Source: Syngnathus acus
Lineage: Eukaryota > Chordata > Actinopteri > Syngnathiformes > Syngnathidae
Assembly (NCBI RefSeq): GCF_901709675.1
Contig: NC_051094.1
Span: 3,685,001-3,749,000, forward strand
Direction: 5' to 3'
Length of the DNA stretch: 64,000 nt
The translations under genes and the position numbers were made by a program. The notes under the pieces were generated by a model. That model saw only the letters and a program-made list of their open reading frames with translations, did no database searches and was not told the origin of the DNA. Of this stretch, positions 21,717-33,547 are shown piece by piece (the stretch's first letter is position 1; the number at the start of each line of letters is the position of its first letter).

Positions 21717-24184
21717 TTACTCGCAACTTCCATTGGCGCCTTTTATATCCCGCGCGTAACGCGCTGTGGGCATCTTGCACACGTAGCCGTTTAATTCCAT
21801 GCAGGACATCCTCTTCCATTTGCTAGACTGAAAGTCAAAATGAGATTGATTTTAAATCTAAACTTGTCTTCGGCGAGCGGGTCAATCTTTTCTGCACCTA
21901 CCTGGCTCAAGGTGGCCACGCAATTCTCCATCAGGCCGGCAGGTTTTCCCGGAGCCCAGTTGGTGAAGGTCACCTTCCGGCGGTCCGACCACACGAATCT
22001 GCCGCGATTGACCAGGTCGTTCAGTCCGGTCCACGTGTCTCCGGGGGCTGCAGAGGACAAACAGCAACAGAGTTCTCAATGGCTTTCCAGATATGGAGCC
22101 AATGTGAGCGACGCTTGGCGCGCGCGCACCAGACTTCAAGAGGTCCTGCAGCCAATCCCGCTCAGCCTCGGAGCGAATGGACACCAGATTGGCATCGAGA
22201 CCCCAGCAGGAGTGTCGCGCGCCGTACCACGTCTTTGTATCATCAAAACGTTTGTAGCAGAAGTCCGCAAACTCCTCCCATTCAGGTCCCAAGCATCTCG
22301 GCTCTGCGTGCAAGATGGCGTCACGTGAAGAAATGCTTTCTATTCTGGACATTCTACTCACCCGTGGCAGCAAAAGTGTAAGACGGAGACGGAGCCAATT
22401 TGTTAACATATCTGCAGACAGTAAAGTGAGAATGAGCCGGGCATCTTTAAGTGGACTCGCCAGTGAAAGCGGAGCACGCACACTTTCGAGATGATTCCGT
22501 TACAGGCGGAGCCGTTGTAGGCGTTCTGTGGCAGTGTCTTCAGCAAAGTCACATCTCCTCCGATCTCGTTCTCAATGACGCCCGAGTGAATAGCGGCCGC
22601 GCAGATGTTTGAGTCCTGCACTCAGAGAACGTCTCAGATATAGAACAAGAACTCCGCTTGCAGGTCGTGCGGTAATTAACATACCGGTTTGTAGAGCCGT
22701 GTTCCGTAGACCTTGTAGCCGGTTTCGGCGCAGCCCGGTGGGCACCGGACCCTGCGGAAGTAGTTCGTTTAGTAAGGAGGAGGCTTTTCGGCAAGAAACG
22801 TCATACCAAGTCTGACTCACGTCATTGAACCGTCGAGGCCGAGGTTGGTGGCTGTGCTGCTGCATAATTTGTCTGTGGGTCAGAAGGGAAAATCAAAGCC
22901 CGTTTCTTGCTAGTTTCTCACTGCATTCCAAACGCCGTACTCACGAGCGGTGTCGTCAGACGTGCACCCTAAGACGTCAAAGCGTAGGCCCAAAAACTTT
23001 GGCAGGAGGCGGACGAACTGGGCGAACACGGGCCTGTTTAGAATATACGTCCCCACAGAAGGCTGGAAACAAAACGCGCGTTTGCAATGAACGACAACAG
23101 CCAGGATGACGAAACGAGTCGACGACCGCTCACCTGCTTTGGGTGGCGATACCAAGTCACTCCGTCAATACTGAACTGCATCGCAAATACGCTGGAACTT
23201 TGCCCTTGGTATGTACACTTCTGGGTCTCAATGCCTGTCACCTTGAAGTTCTGACCGAGGTTCACCTGGATCCAGCTGCCGACTGAGGGCGGAAGGCATT
23301 CCATTGCTCAGGATACCAAACTACCAGCAACTACGACGGAGAGCTGTGTTTTTTTTTGGGTTTTTTTACGTACGGATTTTGGACGGTTTCCAGCAACCGC
23401 TGCCCCCCAGACGCGCTTTGTGAGGTTCGGCATTGATCTCAGAGGAAGAGGCTGTAAAGGAAGAGTCTGGGATTCTCCCGTCAGCGATGCCCAGACCGTC
23501 AAGACACACTGAGGAAAGACAAAGTGGAAGGAATGATCAGTGGGCACTCATACCCACCCGTCCCGAGCTGGCGCTCTTTCTGGGGATCCGTTGGATTCTT
23601 TCCTTGGCACATCGTCGGCAAGTGTCAGGATGTGAAGCCCACCTTTCTTCTCACAGCTGTAGACGACGTGGAGGTATTTGGAGATACCAGGGCAGGAGTC
23701 CGTATCCCCAGGGTAAATGGGGCAAATCTGATAGTTGTCACACAATCCTCTAAAGTGAGAGAGCCCCCCTTCCACCCTGCAGTCATCTGCAAATGACAAC
23801 ACACCACCATTTCGCGCGCATTTTATTCGCACACACTTGTTACAGGACGCAGGGTATTTTAAAGAAAAAAAAAAGGAAACCAAATAAAGCGCCCAGCTTA
23901 GCTCTTTTCCTATTTTTATTCAATGAAAATTTGAAACAAAATATGGAAGGCATTTTCTAGTGCTACTACCTCCAACACTGAAAACATGGCGACAGAAACG
24001 GCTCCAGGACAGCGAGCCAAAAACAACGATGCCACTGGAGGATTCTTACCGCGTGATCCGCCGCCACTGGGACAGACGTCGCTACGCCTCCGTCCATGGA
24101 AAGCCGACCGTATGCGGATGACTCTTTCATCGGGACATTTAAGGAATTTCCAATCGTCTTGGCAGACAAGTTCCTCCTTGTAGC
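21717..24184 (-). other. Gene B C-terminal block: SUEL, F5/8C, LCCL, CLECT7 (exons 24-35)
   Basis: Same order as gene A. SUEL carries KCPDERVIRI and FHGRRRSDV where A has ECPEEKVIRI and FYGRKDSDV. LCCL reads SGVIENEIGGDV, with two extra residues. CLECT7 exon 33 differs at about 13 of 57 residues, for example TWYGARHSCWGLDANLVSI against KWYDAQHFCRSLDAELVSI. Stop TAA at 21717-21719. Confidence 0.83.
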
Positions 24185-27100
24185 CTGTGAGTGCACAACC
24201 GTTGACTTCTCTCCGTCTTTTTTCACAGAGACGTTGAAGGCAACTTACCGTCATGTAGTGGCAGCTGATGTGTCTTTCCTAGAAGCGGGAACCAGAACGT
24301 GGATGTCGACACGTGATGACGGTCACCCGCGGGGCGTCACATCTCACTTACCTCTTTTCTTGCAGACGTAGCCTCTCTTCTCGTCGCACTTGTCGCGCTT
24401 CCAGTCGCCGCTGCCAGTGAGCAAGGAAAGACATTTCCCCCCTTCAGCGACACCTGGAGGGAGGGAGACAAGATCTGAGCGCTCATCCGTTCCTCCAAAG
24501 TGCAGCTGACAACCGCCTCAGCCCGACCTGCACTCGAGCGGAGGTAAGAGAAGGGGGATCCGTCAGTCCACTTGTCGCCGTCACGCTTGATGGAGGCGTC
24601 GGCGCCCAACCACAGGGAGGCATCACCCATCAGAATCTTGGCGATACCTTTGGATCCCAAAGAGAACATGCAAGATTATTCCAAAACGACTCAACACTTG
24701 ACTCTGCACTTCAACTTGATGGATGTGGCACGGCCGTGACAAAGCGCTAACAATACTGCAACAGAGTGAAAACATAAAAACACCCAAGCAAAGCTGGCCA
24801 TGTCTCAGGTTGATCAGGTTTTGCGTTGGAAAGGAAGGCGTAGCAAGAAAAAAAAAAAAGTTTTTCTCAAAAAATTAGCAACTTCATGGCCAGCCTACCG
24901 CGTATGAACACCGCGTACGAAGACAAGACGCCTTTTTCGATTTACTTTAGCTTCTATTTCTTGTTTGTTTCATGTTGGAAAATAAAAATGGATCCACTTG
25001 TTTATGGCCAATATATTTGAATTCATGGCCTCCTACCGCGTACGAAGCCCTGCTCGTCCGAGTCGGCGATGCTGAGCAGGTTCCCTTGGCGGCCTTTGCA
25101 GTCGGCTTGCGCCTCCTGCCAGGTCTTGGTGGGCTGGCGGATCATCAGGTAGCAGAAGTCGTCCGAGGGGTCGTCCAGCCACCAGCCGCATTTCTCAGTC
25201 CAGCCTGCAATCCAGACATAAGACAGCATAAGACGGCGTGCCGATGGGGTAAGACGGCTGCAGTGCGCGACGACACCTACGTAGTTGGCCGATTGATGGT
25301 GGAAGCTGTTGAGGTCCTCCGTGCTTGGCTGCGGGGGGGGGGGGATTTGCAAATATGAGCAAATGCTTGATGTGTGCAGGAGCAGCGCTCGGGAGGGGCG
25401 TTTGCACCTGTTTTGCAGACAAATGGCCGCTGCGTTGTGCAGGGGCTGGCACTCAACTCCCCAACAGAATTTGGGAACGCGCAGTCGCCCTTGGTATCAT
25501 CTTGCCATTCGTTGTAGTTCTGTGGACGACATGAGCGTGTTGGACTCTGTCTGCTCGGCTTCCGAACGCCCTTCCTCGGCAATCGCTCACTCGCGCCCAA
25601 GGTTTACCCATTTCCCCTCCAAAACAATCCAATCGTTGAAGCCTCGAGCGGCATTTCTCCACTTTTTTTTACCCTGCTCAAATTTGGACTTTCCCAGCTC
25701 ATCTTTTGAAAAATGACTTTTTAAAAGGCAATTCACTTACAAAACTTGTTCCGTCACTCCACCCGTAGTCGTCGCCCGTCGTCTTCTTGAGTCCCACGAA
25801 AGCAGATTGTGAGGTCCGCGAGTGATCTTGAGGAAAGGAAGGAGAACACGAGCTTCAGGGCAAAAAGAGCTTCAGTCGAATGACGACTGCGGCGGTTGCT
25901 CTTGGTGCTCACCATGCACAAATTGGGCCTCTTTCTTGGAGTGGACGCTAGCCAGGTGGCCTCCCCGGGAAAGACAGAACTTCTCAGCAATGTCAAAGGT
26001 TTTAAGCGTCGTCTCGTAACGATAACAATAATCGCCATAGTGGAAGGTGTTGTCGTGGCAGTCGGAGGCTGGGGCCACAAAGAAAAACATGACCATGACA
26101 AGATGTTCAAGTGCAAATAAGTGTGCTGCAACTCACTCGTCACTACAGCAGGACCACTTTTGGGCGAACACTTCGGGCAGTCTGCATAAAAAAAGACCTG
26201 TTTGAGCTTTTCTCTTTTCAAAGTCAACCTGATTACAAACGTGCAGGCTTACTCAGCGGCCGTTTGCACATGTAGGCCAACGAGGAAAGACAGGAGCCAG
26301 TCCGCCACTGGCCGGGCTCACCCCTTCCCCCTTGGTTGACGTAGGCGCAGGATGCAACGTCGGCGCTGTCGGGAGAAAAGAAACAAGCAATTATTTTCCC
26401 GTGGTTTTTTTTTTCCTTTCCCCAAGTGGCCCTTTTCAAAATTGGCTCCTCCGCCTGACAACAGCATGCAAAGTTGTTACGTCTTACCTTTCGAGTTGAT
26501 TTGAGGCCCAGTTGGCGTGATTCATTGTCTCGCCATCGGACCAGGTCAGCTTCTGGCTCCCGCCTTCAAAGCGACACCAGAACTTGTCGCATTTCTGGGG
26601 GGAAAAAGAACAACAGTCCCACTTGTCGCAGCAGTCGACGGCCGCTTGCGCTTCCGTCTCACCTGGTTGGAGAGTCCCAGCCAGAAGGGGGTGTCCTCGC
26701 CAATGGTGCCCTTCACAAAGTCCTCCTCGGCCGAGGAGGTGATGGAGAGCAGGTCGCCGCCCATCCGGACGCAGTGGTGCCAGGCCCCCAGCCAACCGTT
26801 GGGCTCCTCCACCTTCTTGTAGCAGTTGGTGCCGTGGTCGAGCCACCCGGGAGCACACTTGGTGGCTGAGGGCACAATTTGGGGAACAGATCAGAGCATG
26901 CTCCTGTTTTTGCCCTTCAGTCCACCATTTTGAGCAAAGGGCAATTTGCGGGTCACGGTTGGCCAAATCTACATTTTCTCGGGCAAATTGGAAGATCCGG
27001 GACTCGACTTGGTTAGCTTAGCCCAATGGCATCAGAGACGTTTACATTTTGAAAGGATTCCGGAACATTCATCTTCGCGCTTGAGAAACAACCAAAGTGC

Positions 27101-27920
27101 CGCTGTACAAGGTAAAACGATGCAAAAAACATTCAACACGTGGCTGAGTACTTCATAAAAACGAAAAAGCACAGAATTTGTTGGTTGGCATGGTGTGACT
27201 CCAGGGTCATGGTTTTCCACGCAGTCGAAGGCGACTTACAGTCAGGAACCGGCGTAGGCTTTACTGCAAGAGGAAAGGAACAGAGACATCAAGGCACAGA
27301 CAGACGTCAAGGGGCGATGACAGTCGGTGGGGCGTTGCCTCTCACTTACCATTTCCTCTTTTCTTGCAGACGTAACCTCTCTTCTCCTTGTTGCACGAGT
27401 CGTACTCCCAGTTGCCGTTGCCAGTGAGGAAGGAAAGACAATTTCCATCGGCGGTACCTGGGGGGCGGGAGAGAAGATCTCAGTGCTCCTCCGTTCCTCC
27501 AAATGGCAGCAGACAGCGGCAGACCTGAAGTCGAGTGGACGTAAGTGAACGCGGCTCCGTCAGCCCACGCGCTGCCTTCGTCACTGATGGTGACATTGGC
27601 GCCCAACCACAGAGAGGATGCTTTCATCAGAGCCTTGATGTAACCTGTGCCAGAATGAACGACATCGTCAAGAGGAGCCGAGTGAGGAGGACGCGTCATC
27701 TGTTGAGCTCCGTTGAGCTTTCTCAGCTCAAAAGGAATTGAGTTAGACAGGGGGACCATCGAGAAATATTAAAACCAAAGCAGCAATAACAGTGCGGTTT
27801 GCAAACACAAATTGGAGCTACTGAAACAGGGTAGACGGCTGAGGGGATCAGACCTCAACCAGCATCTGACACAAAAATGCGGATATTGCATATATATGTG
27901 TGTGTGTGTGTGATAAAACT

Positions 27921-27958
<38 letters not shown>

Positions 27959-30900
27959 AAAAACTGTTCACAGAAAAACGAGAAAACGAGATTGAAGAAA
28001 AAAAAAAAAAAAAGCTTTTAGCTGACAGTCAATATGGATTCCGGAAGGACACTAATGGATCTTAATAGAGAACATCAGATGATCAAAAAACAAGTTATTG
28101 GGATTTTCATCAACCAAAAGCATTTGACCCAGTAAATCACGGCATCAGAGTAGTTGGTCTGGACTGGCTGAGGAGCTACTTAAGCAACAGGCAGCAATTT
28201 GTAAAACGTCTGGAGATTATGTATCCCATAACAGGTGAACAACCTCTGCCCTTGGTCCTCTTCAACGACTTGTGTATCCAACATCATGAAATGATGATGA
28301 TGATACAAACATCTATTGCGCTGGGGACAATTTACAGCAGCTTATGGAAACCAACAATCACCACAGAAATGAATACGTGGTTTAATGTAAAACCAAACTG
28401 CCAACAACAAAATGATTTGTCAGGTATAAATCGAAGTGAAAATTGACAATGGTATGAAAGAAAGAGTTTCTGTAAGAAAATTCCTGGGCGTGACTGTTGA
28501 CAATAAAAAGCTGCTGGAAATCACACATTAATTAATCATGTAAAAACAAAAATGTCAAAGGTTATTGCAATTCTGAGGAAAGCAAGAAGCAGTCCGGACT
28601 CCAGATACCTACAGATTGCCATATCTGAACTACTGTGTGGAAATACGGGGTAACACCAAATAAGTCAAGCAATAGGAAAAATAACAAGGAGCATACAAAC
28701 GCACTTTTTATAATCCCAGACAAACTTTTGTCACTCAGGGGTTTGTGGGGTGAAATTATGGAATGGTCTGGAAAATGAGCATGAAAATAGGGCAAACACA
28801 AGTGTTCCAAAAAAGTGTCGAAAAACTGGTTTCTTAACATGTATGAGGGGGAAAAAAAAGACAAAGCTGACTACACTCGAGCATTCTTTGTTGTTGGGGG
28901 TTTTGGGTTGTTTGTTTCAGTGACTTAGATATGGCACTTTAAAGTGGTGTTTTATTTTCCTATTTTCATGTTTTAAATCGGTTCGAAATGAACATATAAC
29001 AACAACAACTTGTTCATGGCCAATATTTCAATTCATGGCCGCCTACCATGTACAAAGGTCTGCTCATCGTGGTCGGTGATGCTGAGCAGGTTCCCTTGGA
29101 GGCGTTGGCAGTCGTCTTGCGCCTCCTGCCAGGTCATGGTGGGCTGGCGGATCATCAGGTAGCAGAAGTCGCTCTCGGGGTAGTCCAGCCACCAGCCGCA
29201 TTTCTTAGTCCAGTCTGCGAGCCAGACGGCGTAAGACGGCGTAAGACAGCGTAAGACAGCGCAAGACAGCGCAAGACAGCGCAAGACAGCGCAAGACGGC
29301 GCAAGACGGCGCAAGACGGCGCAAGACGGCGGCAGTGCGGGACACCTACTCGGCTGGCCGACTAATGGTGGCAGCTGTGGAGGCCCTCCGCGCTTGGCTG
29401 CAGAAAAAGGGGAGCGAATATGAGCAAATGCTTCACGCATCCAAAAGGGGCGCTCGGGAGGGACGTTTGCACCTGTTTTGCAGACCGGTGGGCTTGGGTA
29501 GGAGCAACGAACGTCTCTGTACAGTTTTTTGTTGGTATACAAAAGAGAACATTCACCACTGCTGTAGTGGAAAACGATTCCATAGTCCTGCGGATGAGAT
29601 TTTGGACAGAACTTTAGCGTGTTGCATTCGATGTGGTCATGTTCCCGCCGCATTTCCTCACTTGCACCGTTTTCGTACCTTCTCTCATTAAAGTCCCACT
29701 TTGGTTATTGGGTTCACTTTGTCAGTCATAGTAGTATGAACATTGCAATAAAACATTGTGCCCGCCCTGGCAACCCAAATAAATGTCTGGGAAAAACATG
29801 CACAAAGCAACTAACCCTGTCAGTCAAAGTAGTATGAACATTGCCATAAAACATTGTGCCCGCCCTGGCAACCCAAATGTCTGGGGAAAACGTGCACAAA
29901 GCAACTAACCCTGAAGACCTAAAGACAAACCCGAGCCACCGTCCAGGATATATCATCTTAACCGCCTCCTCTCTAAAATCAGAGCGCCAATACTTTGTAA
30001 GCGGCTGCCCGATGCCTCGAGACAAGACGGATGCCTGCAACATGACTTTTCCAAAGGCCTTCAGCAATCCACTTACAGAAGCTGTTCCGTCAGTCCACTT
30101 GTAGTTCTTGCCCTTCTTCTTTTCTCCCACCCAAATGTTCCCGTAACTTGCGTGATCTTGATGAAAGGAAGGAGAACAAGAGCTTCAGGGCAAGAAGAGC
30201 TTCAGCCAAATGACGACTGTGGCGGTTCTTCTTGGTGCTCACCAATAATGAATTGGACATCTTGCTCAGAGTGTATGCTAGCCAGGTGGCCTCGCCGGGC
30301 GAGACAGAAGTTCTCACCATCCTCCCAACTTCTACGCGTCGTGTCAAAAAGATAGCAATCATCGCCATAAAGGAAGTTGCCATCGTCGCAGTCGGAAGCT
30401 GAGGCCACAAGGAAAAACATTGAGGAGGAAACCATGACGAGATGGTTAAAGCGCAAATAAGCGTGCTGCAACTCACTCTTCATTACAGCAGTAACACTAT
30501 TGGAGGTACACGTCCGTCCCTCCGGGCAGCCTGCAAAAAAAGACCCGTTTGCGCATCTCACCTTTCATCAGCAACGTGACCACGGACGTGCAGACTTACT
30601 CTGCGGCCGTTTGCACATGTAGGCCAACGAGGAGGCGCAGGAGCCAGACCTCCACCTCCCAGGCGACAACTGAACTCCTTGGTTGACGTAGGCGCAGGAC
30701 GCGACGTCGGCGCTGTCGGTAGATTATAAAAAGGGACATTTTCCTAATTTTCCCTGAGTGCTCGTTCTCAAAATTGGTTCCAGAACCTTTACGCGTGTCC
30801 GCCTGACAACAGCATGCGAAGATGTGACTTCTTACCTTTTAAATTGGTCTAAGGCCCAGTTGGTGTGTGTCGTTGTCTCGCCATCAGACCAGATCAGCTC

Positions 30901-31877
30901 CTGGCTTCCGGCTACAAAGCCACACCAGACGTCGTCGCATTTCTGGGGGGGAAAAAAGAAAACGGTTCCAGTTGTCGCTGCAGAGTCCACGACTGCTTCC
31001 GTCTCACCTGGTTGGAGAGTCCCAGCCAGAAGCGGGTCTTGCCCATGGCGCGCTTCACAAAGTCCTCCTCGGCCGAGGTGGTGATGGAGAGCAGGTCGCC
31101 GCCCTGCCAGACGCAGTGGTGCCGGGCCCCCAGCCAACCGTTGGGCTTCACCTCCTTCTTGTAGCAGCTGGAGTCGTGCTCGAGCCACCCGGAAAGACAC
31201 TTGTTGGCTGAAGGCACAATTTGGGGATCAGGCGGACAGATCAGAGCACACTGATGGAACACTTGCATGTTTTTATTCTGTGCTCTTCATTGGGGGCATC
31301 TCAACCAAATGCACGAGGATTCTGTCAGGGGGGATGGGGGGGCCAACGCCCATTGTCGCTTTGGCCCCTTCCAAAAACATGCCTGTCCTCCATTTTTGGG
31401 TTCAGCCAGCGCCATGCAGCAACGTGGAGCTGCTGATTGTTTGCATAAAAGCATCACTTACGCCTGCCAAGGATTGCACACAATGGCCCCAAAGTGATGC
31501 TACTAAGCTTCAGATGTACAGTGGGGCAAAAAGTATGTCGTCAGCCACCAGTGGTGCAAGTTGTTCCACTTAAAAGATGCCATCATCATCATCATCTTCA
31601 CCCTCAGCTATTACCCCACCCACCAGTTACGCACGTGTGGCGTATCGATGACCAATGAGCTAAGCTCAAATCAGGTCATCGCACATTTCACCACTGGAGG
31701 GTGCTAAAGCACAACGCAACTCAAGCGAATGGAACACGTTGCAACAGTTGGACCGCTCCCCCCTTCATAGCTCAAGAAGCCCGCCCGCCCGTCCTTCCTT
31801 ATATCAAAGTACAAAGCCAAGCAAGCCAGGCCTGACTTGAGTGTTTCATGGAGAAGAAGGGCTTTTAAACTGCGGGC

Positions 31878-31934
<57 letters not shown>

Positions 31935-33547
31935 CCTAATAAGCATGGACTCAAATGGGGGGCAAATGCAATTATTCAGATGCGCTCTGCGATTCACTAG
32001 GAGAAATGAACACGCATTGAAGTCTCCTAAAAGTCCTACTCAATTTTGCAATCTTTGAAAACATATGCCGACACATTTTGATGATGCACAGCGATATTAT
32101 GAACTGCACAACTGTGTTGCAACTTTTTTGTGTGATGATAACAGACCAGACACGAAGGTGTATTATTGATAATATAATTACAATATAATTATTAATATAA
32201 CAATGATTATGATCTAGATTTAGATCATAATAACCATGATTTTTTTTATAACAGAGGTGCTAAGAAATATCTATTGTATAAAGGGGCTGTAAGAAATTAT
32301 TGCTAATACTCTATCAAGGATTGTAAGAAACTTAATAATAATGACTAATAATGATTGATTAGTATTCATTATAATTAGCTCATATAAATCATGAAAATAT
32401 TCTTATAATAGGGGCGCCAAGAATTATCTTGTCTATATACACATGTGCATAATATATTGTATAAAGGGCTGTAAGAAATGATTATTCTTATTTATTATTA
32501 TTATATGTATTACTTTTATTATTATTAAACTAGTATTATCACTATTATTATATATCATTTATTATTATTCTTGTGTCTTGTTGACATTCTCTGTCTTTAA
32601 CCCTAACGGTGCAACTCATCTAAGTGTTATTATCTTGTCTATATACACATGTGCATAATATATTGTATAAAGGGCTGTAAGAAATGATTATTCTTATTTA
32701 TTATTATTATATGTATTACTTTTATTATTATTAAACTAGTATTATCACTATTATTATATATCATTTATTATTATTCTTGTGTCTTGTTGACATTCTCTGT
32801 CTTTAACCCTAACGGTGCAACTCATCTAAGTGTCACAAAGTCCAATCAGCCGCTCCTGAATTCCAAGCGTGCCCATGTTTTAGGAATAAAAAAAACAAAA
32901 ACAAAACAGAGCGAAGGAAAAACACAAGTAAACCCGGAAAAAAAGAGATGAAAGGAAAAGCCCAGTAACGCGACAGCACATATAAACACATTCGGTTTTC
33001 AAAATAAAAGAGCAATTTTAGATGGAATATTTTGAAGTTATATGCTCAACTTCAACACGTCATCCTGACAGCCAGTGCGCACTTAAAATTCACAAGCGGG
33101 GCTCGTTTGCCGCCGTAAGACAACGCAAAGACACTTGACTCAACGGTTTTAGCTCGTCATTTCAAAGTCAAGTTGCTCGGATGTTCGGACACAACAGCTT
33201 CCCACATGAATGATGAAAATGCTGATAAAGGCAACTAGACAGGTCCGGTCCGGGAGAATTGACGTACACAGCAACTACATCAAAGTGTCCGAATAATGAG
33301 GATTCTTCAAAGTTCATCAAAGTTTTTGTCGTCCATATTTGTGACATTGCAATGATTTTTTTTTTTTTTTAAATCTCAGGCACCGTAATGTTAGAATAGA
33401 AGCAGATGCAGTCGTGCTAACTCACAGTACAGTACATTCCAGCTCTTTACTGTTGTTTCAATGGACTAAAGATACAAATTGCTTACCTGAAGCACATGCC
33501 CAATATATGCCAATCAGGAGAAGAACACGCTTTAGTTCTTCCCACAT
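21717..33547 (-). CDS. Lectin gene B: second complete copy of the secreted multi-lectin protein, 35 exons
   Basis: Same product and exon plan as gene A. Exons in transcript order: 33487-33547, 31008-31207, 30836-30942, 30600-30712, 30477-30530, 30243-30398, 30077-30156, 29473-29587, 29047-29214, 27525-27644, 27350-27457, 27240-27263, 26663-26865, 26488-26594, 26253-26365, 26137-26181, 25913-26068, 25741-25826, 25408-25519, 25037-25204, 24528-24647, 24352-24453, 24249-24278, 24050-24184, 23643-23786, 23374-23508, 23134-23282, 22945-23062, 22821-22872, 22685-22751, 22482-22615, 22362-22411, 22130-22303, 21902-22047, 21717-21827. Relative to A, exon 28 is 3 nt shorter, exon 31 is 6 nt longer and exon 34 is 3 nt shorter, so length stays 1,320 residues. 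No stop or frameshift was found. It is the copy nearest fras1, separated by about 2.5 kb of repeat-rich spacer. Confidence 0.87.
24249..26865 (-). other. Gene B second lectin module (CLECT4-6, exons 13-23)
   Basis: Nearly identical to gene A, with a few replacements: one A-to-V in CLECT4, LHEQ to SDEQ and H to R in CLECT6 exon 20, and W to S in the LRWSA motif of exon 21. All splice sites match those of A. Confidence 0.82.
28021..28870 (+). mobile_element. Same LINE fragment in intron 9 of gene B
   Basis: Near-identical copy of 12571-13440 at the equivalent place, carried along by the unit duplication. An AT/GT microsatellite just to its left (about 27890-27955) differs in length and composition from gene A. 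Confidence 0.75.
29225..29335. repeat. 10-bp VNTR in intron 8 of gene B (expanded)
   Basis: Expanded version of 13788-13845. The expansion makes intron 8 of gene B 258 bp long, a multiple of three, and leaves it free of stop codons in the coding frame. Confidence 0.85.

Larger units (their letters stand above)
27240..31207 (-). other. Gene B first lectin module (CLECT1-3, exons 2-12), with strongly diverged CLECT2
   Basis: Intron sequence matches gene A almost base for base, but the CLECT2 exons differ. Exon 6 encodes DCDDGNF with FDTTRRSW where A has FHPTHRNW. Exon 7 has ASYGNIWVG where A has SYYFHTWMG. Exon 8 differs at 22 of 115 nt, changing 15 of 38 residues. CLECT1 and CLECT3 are close to A. 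Confidence 0.82.

Noticed and set aside
29033-29653. 206-residue uninterrupted ORF on the minus strand
   Set aside because: It is exon 8, intron 8 and exon 9 of gene B read through; both ends have proper splice sites. Kept as a finding, not as a gene.
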